A stretch of DNA of 64,000 nucleotides from Kribbella aluminosa. GTDB lineage: Bacteria > Actinomycetota > Actinomycetes > Propionibacteriales > Kribbellaceae. The translations under genes were made by a program, and so were the position numbers. Shown piece after piece: positions 25,230 through 33,100 of this stretch. The stretch is from the NCBI RefSeq assembly GCF_017876295.1, contig NZ_JAGINT010000002.1, positions 4,278,001-4,342,000 of the forward strand, in the 5' to 3' direction. Below the pieces are notes generated by a model. It was not told where the DNA came from. It worked only from the letters and a program-made list of their open reading frames with translations, and made no database searches. How positions within the stretch are numbered: the stretch's first letter is position 1; each line of letters begins with the position of its first letter.

Positions 25230-25277
25230 CCGGAGGCGGCAACAGGCAGGTGTCGTGGAGCGGTGTGCTTGGGGTTC

Positions 25278-25952
25278 TTACTCGCTGCGTTGGTGGTGGG
25301 GGGAGAGCATTGCTTCTAGTTGTTCTTCGGTTTCGTCGGCGGCTACGAAGAGGAGTTCGTCGTTGAGCTCGAGGGTGCCTTCGGGGTCGGGGCGGAGGAC
25401 TCGGCCTTCGCGCAGGATTACCACCAGGGCCGTGTCGAGGGGCCAGTCGACGTCGCCGACGCGTTGGCCGATCATGGGGGAGTCTTCGGGGAGAGTGAGC
25501 TCGACCAGGTTCGCGTCGCCCTGGCGGAAGGTGAACAGGCGGACCAGGTCGCCGACCGAGACCGCTTCCTCGACGAGGGCGGACATGATCCGCGGCGTGG
25601 ACACCGAGACGTCAACGCCCCAGGCCTCGTTGAACATCCACTCGTTCCGCGGATGGTTGACCCGGGCAACGGTCCGGGGTACGCCGAACTCGGTCTTGGC
25701 GAGCAGTGAGACGACCAGGTTGACCTTGTCGTCGCCGGTGCTGGCGATCGCGACCTGGCAGCGCTGCAGTGCGGCCTCCTCGAGCGAGGACAGTTCGCAG
25801 GCGTCGGCCAGCAGCCATTCGGCGCGCGGTACGGACTCGGCCTTGATCGCGCGCGGGTCCTTGTCGATCAGCAGCACCTCGTGGCCGTTCTCCAGGAGTT
25901 CGCCGGCGATCGAACGGCCGACGTTCCCGGCTCCGGCGATGGCGACCCGCAT
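25278..25952 (-). CDS. TrkA/RCK-type potassium uptake regulator (second gene)
   Basis: A 224-residue protein with an RCK_N Rossmann domain: MRVAIAGAGNVGRSIAGELL (GxGxxG), then VLLIDKD with the acidic end of strand 2, and IASTGDDKVNLVVSLLAK; then an RCK_C (TrkA_C) domain from about residue 135 (ANLVELTLPEDSPMIGQRVGDVDWP) to the end. It binds NAD(H) or ATP and gates a potassium pore or carrier. I use the ATG at 25952, which overlaps the preceding stop (TGATG); a GTG three bases earlier is possible. With the next gene it matches ceoB/ceoC of M. tuberculosis. Confidence 0.92.
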   Translation of the reverse strand: MRVAIAGAGNVGRSIAGELLENGHEVLLIDKDPRAIKAESVPRAEWLLADACELSSLEEAALQRCQVAIASTGDDKVNLVVSLLAKTEFGVPRTVARVNHPRNEWMFNEAWGVDVSVSTPRIMSALVEEAVSVGDLVRLFTFRQGDANLVELTLPEDSPMIGQRVGDVDWPLDTALVVILREGRVLRPDPEGTLELNDELLFVAADETEEQLEAMLSPHHQRSE

Positions 25953-26614
25953 CACAGCTCCTCAGGCTTGGTGCCGAGTTGGGACTCGACCGTCGCGGCG
26001 TCCCGTTCCAGCATCACGACGTGCACCAGGTCGCCTTCTTGGATGACGGTGTCGGCCTTCGGCAGTATGCCCTCGCCGAGCCGGGTCAGGAACGCGACCC
26101 GGGCGCCGGTGGCCTTCTCGATGTCGAGGGCGACCCGGCCGACCCAGTCCGCGTGGACGTGGACCTCGGCCAGCCGGACGGTACCGGACGGGTCTCGCCA
26201 TTCGGGCTCGGAGCCTTCCGGGAGCAGCCGGCGCATCATCTGGTCGACCGTCCAGCGGACGGTGCCGACGGTGGGGATGCCGAGCCGCTGGTAGACCTCG
26301 GCGCGGCCCGGGTCGTAGATCCGGGCGACCACGTTGCCGATCCCGAACGTCTCGCGCGCCACCCGGGCGGCCAGGATGTTCGAGTTGTCGCCGTTCGAGA
26401 CCGCGGCGAAAGCCTCGGCGTCCTCGATGCCGGCCTCGATCAGCACCTCGCGGTCGAAGCCCATTCCGACGATGGTCCGGCCGGTGAAGTTGGGGCTGAG
26501 CCGGCGGAAGGCATCGACCGACTGGTCGATGATCGCAACCGTGTGTCCGCGCCGCTCGAGACCCCGCGCGAGCATCGACCCGACGCGGCCGCAGCCCATG
26601 ATGACGACGTGCAC
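25952..26614 (-). CDS. TrkA/RCK-type potassium uptake regulator (first gene)
   Basis: A 220-residue protein, first of the two-gene trkA operon. The nucleotide-binding loop is MHVVIMGCGRVGSMLARGLE, strand 2 ends VAIIDQS, and VSNGDNSNILAARVARE forms the rest of the dinucleotide site; the TrkA_C domain starts near residue 140 (VRLAEVHVHADWVGR). Start is GTG at 26614 with AAGGAG on the minus strand about 10 bases upstream. It diverges from the KimA-like gene, and the 257-bp gap holds two perfect palindromes and a long inverted repeat. Confidence 0.92.
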   Translation of the reverse strand: MHVVIMGCGRVGSMLARGLERRGHTVAIIDQSVDAFRRLSPNFTGRTIVGMGFDREVLIEAGIEDAEAFAAVSNGDNSNILAARVARETFGIGNVVARIYDPGRAEVYQRLGIPTVGTVRWTVDQMMRRLLPEGSEPEWRDPSGTVRLAEVHVHADWVGRVALDIEKATGARVAFLTRLGEGILPKADTVIQEGDLVHVVMLERDAATVESQLGTKPEEL

Positions 26615-26615
26615 T

Positions 26616-26627
26616 GAGTGATCACTC
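26616..26627. promoter_or_regulatory. 12-bp palindrome GAGTGATCACTC at the trkA start
   Basis: GAGTGATCACTC is a perfect dyad directly before the trkA start codon and overlaps its ribosome-binding site. Binding of a repressor, or hairpin formation in the mRNA, would block translation. Confidence 0.5.
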
Positions 26628-26630
26628 CTT

Positions 26631-26644
26631 GCCCCACGTGGGGC
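26631..26644. promoter_or_regulatory. 14-bp palindrome GCCCCACGTGGGGC upstream of trkA
   Basis: A perfect 14-bp dyad with an E-box-like CACGTG core, 3 bp from the other palindrome. It lies in the divergent trkA/kimA-like promoter region. Confidence 0.5.
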
Positions 26645-26686
26645 CGCTGTCTCGGTTCGGCAGGGATAGACGCTACACCGGAACCG

Positions 26687-26849
26687 AGGTCGGGTCTGGC
26701 ACTCCCCGTCTACTGCGCGGCACTCGGTACGCTACCTCGCCGCACGGGGACAAAGGCCACGATGCGCCGCATCGAGACCTTCGCTCCCGCGCGCCGATGC
26801 ACCGCACCGAGCACCTGCTCGCTACGACGGGGAGTGCCAGACCCGACCT
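26687..26849. repeat. 24-bp perfect inverted repeat enclosing 115 bp, upstream of the KimA-like gene
   Basis: The arms are 26687-26710 and 26826-26849, exact reverse complements over 24 bp (core GGTCGGGTCTGGCACTCC). The right arm ends 10 bp before the -10 box of the KimA-like gene, so it covers the -35 region. No target-site duplication was seen, and no transposase lies inside. It may be an operator pair, a long hairpin on a transcript starting upstream, or a MITE-like element. Confidence 0.85.
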
Positions 26850-26858
26850 TGGGCCCTC

Positions 26859-26864
26859 TAACAT
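26859..26864 (+). promoter_or_regulatory. -10 box for the KimA-like gene
   Basis: TAACAT fits TANNNT and ends 7 bases before the GTG at 26872, implying a leaderless mRNA. The -35 zone falls within the right arm of the inverted repeat. Confidence 0.5.
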
Positions 26865-26871
26865 CACCGGT

Positions 26872-28899
26872 GTGACTCCCGCTCTAGGCGATATCGGCAA
26901 ACGGCTGCTGCTCGGACGCAAACTGCGCAGCACTCAGCTGGGTGAGACCCTGCTGCCGAAGCGCATCGCCCTCCCGGTGTTCGCGAGCGACGCTCTGTCG
27001 TCGGTCGCGTACGCTCCCGACGAGGTCTTCCTGACGCTGTCGATCGCCGGCCTGGCGGCGTACAGCTTCTCGTGGAAGATCGGCCTGCTGGTCGCGTTCG
27101 TGATGCTCGTCGTGGTGGCGTCGTACCGGCAGAACGTGCACGCGTACCCGTCGGGGGGCGGTGACTACGAGGTCGCGACGGTGAACATCGGCCCGACCGC
27201 GGGGCTGACCGTCGCCAGTGCGCTGATGGTCGACTACGTGCTGACCGTGGCCGTGTCGATCTCGTCCGGCGTGCAGAACGCGAAGTCCGCGCTGCCGTTC
27301 TTGGAGGGCCACGAGGTACCGCTGGCGGTCGGCCTGGTGCTGGTACTGACCGCGATGAACCTGCGCGGCGTCCGGGAGTCGGGGGGCGTGTTCGCGGTCC
27401 CGACGTACATCTTCATGTTCTCGATCATCGGGATGGCGGTCTGGGGGCTGATCCGGCTCGCCGTCGGCAACCTCCCGATGGCCGAGAGCTCGGGCTTCGA
27501 CGTCCGGCCGGAGCCCGGTAGCGAACTGTTCACCGGTGTGGCGGCGGTGTTCCTGCTGGCCCGGGCGTTCTCGTCCGGCTGTGCGGCGCTGACCGGTGTC
27601 GAGGCGATCAGCAACGGCGTGCCGGCGTTCCGGAAGCCGAAGAGCCGGAACGCCGCGACCACGCTGCTGCTGCTCGGGACGATCGCGGTCACGATGCTGA
27701 TGAGCATCCTGTTCCTGGCCAGCAAGATCAAACTCCGGTACGCCGAGAACCCCGCGACCCAGCTGTACCGGAACGGGCAGCCGGTCGGCGACAGCTACAC
27801 CCAGAAGACCGTGATCGGCCAGATCGGCGACTCGGTGTTCTCGAACTTCCAGCCGGCCTTCTACGTGGTGATCGGCGCGACGATGCTGATCCTGGTACTC
27901 GCCGCGAACACCGCGTTCAACGGGTTCCCGGTGCTCGCCTCGATCCTGGCCCGGGACGGCTTCCTGCCGCGCCAGTTGCACACCCGGGGCGACCGGCTGG
28001 CGTACAGCAACGGCATCGTCCTGCTGGCGCTCTGCGCGGCCGGGCTGATCATCGCGTTCGACGCCGAGGTCACCAAGCTGATCCAGCTGTACATCGTCGG
28101 CGTGTTCGTGAGCTTCACGCTCAGCCAGTTCGGGATGATCCGGCACTGGACGCGGCACCTGAAGACCGAGACGGACCCGGCGAAGCGGCGGCACATGTTC
28201 CGCTCCCGGATCATCAACACGGTCGGCCTGACGATGACCGGTGTGGTGCTGGTGATCGTGCTGCTGACCAAGTTCACCCACGGTGCGTACATCGCGATCA
28301 TCGCGATGGCCTGCCTGTTCGTGCTGATGAAGGGCATCCACCGGCACTACGAGACGGTCCGCCGGCAGATGTCCGCCGAGGACGACGAGCCGCTGATGCT
28401 GCCGTCCCGCGTGCACTCGATCATCCTGGTCTCCAAGCTGCACCGGCCGACCCTGCGGGCGCTGGCGTTCGCGAAGGCAGCCCGCCCGTACACGCTCGAG
28501 GCGGTCACCGTCGACGTCGACCGGGACGAGTCCGACGCGCTGCAGGCCGAGTGGGACGCCCGCGGTATCCCGGTCCCGCTCAAGCGACTGGCCTCGCCGT
28601 ACCGGGAGATCACCCGGCCTATCCTGCAGTATGTGCGCGACATCCGGCGGCAGTCGCCGCGGGATGTGGTGATGGTTTACATCCCGGAGTACGTCGTCGG
28701 GCACTGGTGGGAGCACCTGCTGCACAACCAGAGCGCACTCCGCCTCAAAGGGCGGCTCTTGTTCACACCTGGTGTGATGGTTACGTCCGTTCCTTACCAG
28801 TTGCTCTCGTCGCAGGGGGCCGAGGAGCGGCAGGACCGGGTGGAACGGGTAGCCGGCCAGGTACGGCGCGGTGCCCGCAAGGCGTCAGGAGATCGGTGA
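26872..28899 (+). CDS. KimA-like APC-superfamily potassium importer
   Basis: A 675-residue permease resembling Bacillus KimA (YdaO): KRLLLGRKLRSTQLGE, then LPVFASDALSSVAYAPDEV, AYPSGGGDYEVATVNIG, VDYVLTVAVSISSG, AFSSGCAALTGVEAISNGVPAF and LVLAANTAFNGFPVLA, all with close counterparts in KimA. About 12 helices (residues 45-505) are followed by a cytosolic universal-stress-like domain (VHSIILVSKLHRPTLRALAFA onward), which in KimA binds c-di-AMP and forms the dimer. I start at GTG 26872 because the family begins there and a -10 box is 7 bp upstream; the longer frame reads through the inverted repeat. The divergent trkA pair supports a potassium role. The M. tuberculosis counterpart is Rv2690c. 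Confidence 0.87.
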   Translation: MTPALGDIGKRLLLGRKLRSTQLGETLLPKRIALPVFASDALSSVAYAPDEVFLTLSIAGLAAYSFSWKIGLLVAFVMLVVVASYRQNVHAYPSGGGDYEVATVNIGPTAGLTVASALMVDYVLTVAVSISSGVQNAKSALPFLEGHEVPLAVGLVLVLTAMNLRGVRESGGVFAVPTYIFMFSIIGMAVWGLIRLAVGNLPMAESSGFDVRPEPGSELFTGVAAVFLLARAFSSGCAALTGVEAISNGVPAFRKPKSRNAATTLLLLGTIAVTMLMSILFLASKIKLRYAENPATQLYRNGQPVGDSYTQKTVIGQIGDSVFSNFQPAFYVVIGATMLILVLAANTAFNGFPVLASILARDGFLPRQLHTRGDRLAYSNGIVLLALCAAGLIIAFDAEVTKLIQLYIVGVFVSFTLSQFGMIRHWTRHLKTETDPAKRRHMFRSRIINTVGLTMTGVVLVIVLLTKFTHGAYIAIIAMACLFVLMKGIHRHYETVRRQMSAEDDEPLMLPSRVHSIILVSKLHRPTLRALAFAKAARPYTLEAVTVDVDRDESDALQAEWDARGIPVPLKRLASPYREITRPILQYVRDIRRQSPRDVVMVYIPEYVVGHWWEHLLHNQSALRLKGRLLFTPGVMVTSVPYQLLSSQGAEERQDRVERVAGQVRRGARKASGDR

Positions 28900-30095
28900 C
28901 AGACGAGAACAGTCTGGTCGGGACGGTAGTCGAGCTGGAGGTAGGTCCAGTCGCACACGGGGGACACTGCGTCGCCCGGCACGAGGGGCAGGTGGTGTTC
29001 GTCCGGCACGCGCTGCCCGGCGAGCTGGTGCACGCCCGGATCACCGAACAGACCGCGAAGTACCTGCGGGCGGATGCGGTGTCGGTGCTCACGCCGTCGC
29101 CCCAGCGGATCGAGCCGCCGTGCCCGTATGCCGGACCGGGGCTGTGCGGCGGCTGTGACTTCCAGCACGCGAACATCGTGGAGCAGCGCCGCCTGAAGGC
29201 GACTGTCGTGTCGGACACGCTGCGGCGGATCGGCGGGATCGAGCGCACGGTCGTGATCGAGTCGCCGGGCGATGACGGGCTGGGTTGGCGGACGCGGATG
29301 CGGTACGCCGTCGTCGACGAGCGGCCCGGGATGTACGCGCACCGCTCACACGACCTGGTGCCGATCGACCGGTGCCTGATCGCGCATCCGGGGACTCCCG
29401 ACGTACTGGGCTCGCGGTGGCCGGGTGTGTCGTCGGTGCAGGCTGTGGTGTCGTCGGAGGGCAAGACCGCCGTACAGACCGATAAGGACCCGGGAGAGCG
29501 GCTGGTCGAGGTCGTACGCGACCGGCGGTTCCTGGTGGAGGCCGGTGGGTTCTGGCAGGTGCACCCGGAGGCGCCGGAGACGCTGGTGGACGCCGTACTG
29601 AGCGGGCTCGAGCCTGCCCGCGGTGAGACTGCGCTTGATCTGTACTCGGGGGTCGGGCTGTTCGCTGCCTTCCTGGCCGAGGCCGGTTGCGTGGTGCTGG
29701 CGATCGAGGGCGACAAGGACGCGGTCCGGAACGCCCGGCGCAACCTGCACGACCTGGACGGGGTCACGCTGGAGAACGGCGACGTCGACCGGGTACTGAA
29801 CGCGGCGGCCGGTCAGGGCCTGGAGCACGTGGACCTGGTCGTGCTCGATCCGCCACGGACCGGGGCCGGGAAGGATGTCGTACGGCGGATCGCCGCGCTC
29901 GGTCCGCGCCGGGTGGCGTACGTGGCGTGCGATCCGGCGGCGCTGGCGCGGGATCTGAAGACGTTCGGGCGGCTCGGGTACGGGATCGCGTCGCTGCGCG
30001 CGTTCGACCTGTTCGGCATGACCCATCACATCGAGTGCGTCGCCGTACTCGAGCCTGTGGACAGTGAAGTAGTCAGCGGGGGTGGCCTCGGGTAG
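28896..30095 (+). CDS. TrmA/RumA-family RNA (uracil-5-)-methyltransferase
   Basis: A 399-residue class I SAM methyltransferase that methylates C5 of uridine in tRNA or rRNA. An N-terminal TRAM domain (residues 5-60: GTVVELEVGPVAHGGHCVARHEGQVVFV) is followed by an Fe-S type cysteine cluster CPYAGPGLCGGC (about 75-86). The SAM site is ALDLYSGVGLFAAFLAEAG, then LDPPRTGAG, and the catalytic Cys is in VAYVACDPAALARDL (about 345). The GTG start overlaps the permease stop (GTGA), as Rv2689c follows Rv2690c in M. tuberculosis. Whether the target is tRNA U54 or 23S rRNA is not decidable here. Confidence 0.93.
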   Translation: MTDENSLVGTVVELEVGPVAHGGHCVARHEGQVVFVRHALPGELVHARITEQTAKYLRADAVSVLTPSPQRIEPPCPYAGPGLCGGCDFQHANIVEQRRLKATVVSDTLRRIGGIERTVVIESPGDDGLGWRTRMRYAVVDERPGMYAHRSHDLVPIDRCLIAHPGTPDVLGSRWPGVSSVQAVVSSEGKTAVQTDKDPGERLVEVVRDRRFLVEAGGFWQVHPEAPETLVDAVLSGLEPARGETALDLYSGVGLFAAFLAEAGCVVLAIEGDKDAVRNARRNLHDLDGVTLENGDVDRVLNAAAGQGLEHVDLVVLDPPRTGAGKDVVRRIAALGPRRVAYVACDPAALARDLKTFGRLGYGIASLRAFDLFGMTHHIECVAVLEPVDSEVVSGGGLG

Positions 30096-30098
30096 CGT
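30093..30098 (+). promoter_or_regulatory. -10 box overlapping the methyltransferase stop codon
   Basis: TAGCGT fits TANNNT; its first three bases are the stop codon of the preceding gene. It would give a leader of about 28 nt for the 1202-residue protein, whose ATG at 30133 has GGAG 5 bases upstream. Confidence 0.4.
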
Positions 30099-30132
30099 CT
30101 GGGCCTGGATTCCAAATGCGCTTGGAGACCCG

Positions 30133-33100
30133 ATGCCGCTCGTTGACCTGGACGACCCGGAGGAGTTGCGCGCCCGCTGGACCGCACTCGCCGCGGTCGC
30201 CCATGCCACGGGCTTCGACCGGCGCTGGTACGCCGACGCCGACGGATACCACCACCAGGACGAGACCGCGTCCGTGCTGCGGATGACCAGGCTCGCGGAC
30301 GGACGGGCGGTGCTGTGGGGATTCCACACCCAGCACAGCCAGACGGCCGGCGAGGACCTGCTCGCCGGTTCGCCGGACTGGATCGGGCAGCCGGAGGTGC
30401 GGCAGCGGCAGACCGCAGGCGAGCTCGGGTTCGTGTACGGCGCGTTCAACGCGACCTGGGCGCGGGCGTCGTACCCCGGCGATCCGTGGCAGCCGGTCGA
30501 CGACGGGTTCGCGCCGATCGGGCAGTGGATCACGTCCGACGAGGCCGCCGCCGACGAGATGATCGAGTGGGTCGCCGAGTGGGCCGACTACCTCGGCGGG
30601 CTCGACGAGCTCCGGCCGTCCGGGGTCGTGCTGGTCCAGGCCGCTCGTGGTGCCGGGGTGTCCGCGGATGCCTTGGGGGCGTTCTTCGGGCATTTCGCGA
30701 TCGATCCGCGATCTCCGCTGCAGCCTGACCTGCCGTCCGGGGTCGTCGCGGCGGAGGACTTCACCCGGAACTTTGCAGAACCGGCAAGTTTCCCCGCAGG
30801 CCCTGACACAGCCGAGGTCTCGGTCGTTGAACCCCTCGTGACCGGAGACAACCCGCTGGTGGACGACGAGGAGTCGTACGTCGTGCCGCCTGGCATCAGC
30901 CCCTTCACCGGGCAACCGCTCCCTGCTTCGCCTGGCGGGTCGGCTGAGGAGGTATCGGCGAAGAAGCAGGGCTGGCTCCGGCGCCGCAAGTACGACTCGG
31001 AGCCCGATCCAGGGTCTGCCGTGCCGCCGGCCGCGCCGCAGTACGACCCGGCGGCTCCGGGGACGTACATCCCTGACGACACGCCCAGCTCCGGCCTCCC
31101 GATCCGCCACACGTCGCCGGCACCGGGCTACACGCTTCCGTCGTCCGAGCCTCCTCGGGTAGGCGGCGGCCAGTACGAAGGCGACGACTTCTACAACAGC
31201 CTCTTCGCCGACGCCCCCGCTGCCGCCACTCCCGCTCCCGACCAGGACTGGGAAACCACCGAACAGCCGTCCTGGCCCGACCAGGAAGCCACCAGCGCCT
31301 ACACGCCCTTCACCGAAGACACCCCCGCTCCCGAGTGGACAGGCCCCCGCTGGGTCGACGGCGAATGGGTCGAAAACTCACCCACTGACCACGAACCCGC
31401 CGCACCGTTCGTCCCACCGGCATCCACCAACCCTCGGAACGACTCACCTGCCGGCTCCCCGTCCGCGCTGCCCGGCATTCCGTCGCCGTTGGCACCTACC
31501 GACCCCGCAGCTGAGGCGCCGACCGGGTCCCCATTCACACCAGCACCCCCTCCCGCCGCAAGCCGGCCCGGTTCGTCGCTGGACCGTGCCGCGTCCGAGG
31601 ACGAGGCCCCCACCGGCTCTCCGTTCGCGCCGGGGGCGGGTGCAGTTGCAGTTGCTGGCTCGGCGTTTGCGAGCGGGGCGGCGGCTGACTCGGACGGCCT
31701 TGGGGTCGCGCAGCGGGCGGACCTCGAGGACGACGACGCGCCGACCGCCGAGATCGCGGCAGTCCTCGACGGGGAACCTGCGGACGCCGGTGAAGAGGAT
31801 CTCGCCTCGTTTACAGGACCGTCCCCGTTCGCTCCTGCGGACGACGTACCCCCGGAGCAGCTCCCGGCGGTTGGGTCAGCGCCTCGGCCCAGCGAGTCTG
31901 CTGAGCACTTCGCGGGTGGCCACGATCGGGCGAGCGACGTACCGGGCAGCGTCCGGCAGCAGCCTGCGAGCGGGCCGTACGTCGGCGGGCAGCCGTCCAC
32001 GCCAGGTCCGGCCGGCGGGGAGCTGGATCCTGAGGATCAGACTGCGGAGATTCCTGCCGTACTCGCTGTGTCGGTCGGCGATGTGTCGGACGTTCAGGTC
32101 GACTCGTATGCAGCCGATGCTGCCGTCGTACCGGATGGTGCCGGTGGCGATCAGGAGCATCGGTATGGGGTTGAAGGTCAGGTAGAGCCTTACCCTCAGC
32201 CGCAGCCGCAGCCGTGGCCGCAGCCTCGCCCCGGGCCTTGGCCGCAGCCGGAGCCACACCCGGCCCCTTGGCCCGAGCCCACCCCGCCCGTACCCGGTCC
32301 GACCCCCGGACCGGAGCCGACGCCTGCACCGGGCCCGACGCCTGGGCCAAGTCCTGAGCCGATTCCTGGGCCGATTCCTGGGCCGATTCCTGGGCCGGGC
32401 CCGAGTCCGGTGCCGGGACCCGCACCCGTGCCGGGACCAGAGCCCATCCCGGGGCCTGAGCCTGTGCCCGGGCCAGACCCCGAGCCGGGGCCGTTCCCGG
32501 AGCCGGAGCCCGAGCCAGGGCCGTTCCCGGAGCCTGAGCCCGAGCCGGAGCCAGGGCCGTTCCCGGAGCCTGAGCCCGAGCCGGAGCCGGAGCCGTTCCC
32601 AGAGACTGAACCAGATCCCGCTCCGCAACCGGAGCTCGAATCCCTGCCGGAGCTGTACCCGCAGCCCGAGCCCCTTCCGGAGCCTCAGCCCGAGGTGGAG
32701 CCGGCGTCGGCCGCGGAGAGCACGCCGTACGGCGGTTCGGGGTGGGAGGTTGCGGGTCGGGAGGACGCTCGGGGGGCGGGTCGGTGGGCTGGGTTGGATG
32801 GGGTGGCGGGGGACTCGGAGGATGAGACGCCTACCGGGTCGATGCCCGTGGTGGGTGATGACGCGACCGGTGTGGGTGACGGTGTCGGGTACGGCGACGC
32901 GCCTGGGGCGCCTGGGTACGACGCTGGGCCTGGAGCGCCCGGGTACGACGCTGAGCCTGGGCCGGTCGAGTACGACGCTCTGCGTGAGGGGTATGCGGCG
33001 CGGTGGTCGCCTGGGGATGGCGGCGAGCAGGCGGGTGGCGGGCGCGAGCTGAACGGGCATGCGACGGGTGCCGAGGTGGATGGGTATGCGCCGCTCAACG

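Larger units (their letters stand above)
24303..25277. other. 975-bp gene-poor stretch, right flank of the HNH island
   Basis: No frame here gives a recognisable or compositionally normal protein; the open frames are Arg/Ala/Ser/Pro-rich products of GC bias. The 5' part up to about 24430 is AT-richer (ATTGTAGATCACAGAATGG near 24311) and probably holds the promoter of the HNH gene. Three separate short tandem repeats follow (15-, 14- and 21-bp units). Confidence 0.6.

Noticed and set aside
24861..26046. Plus-strand open frames after the HNH gene, running into the trkA region
   Set aside because: Composition is Arg/Ala/Ser/Pro-rich from tandem repeats; the part over trkA is antisense to a clear gene.
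26687..26849. c-di-AMP (ydaO) riboswitch upstream of the KimA-like gene
   Set aside because: The position and the gene type fit, but none of the conserved riboswitch segments could be recognised and the likely transcript starts after this segment.
26687..26849. MITE or miniature insertion element
   Set aside because: Terminal inverted repeats are present, but no target-site duplication was seen and a single copy cannot prove it.
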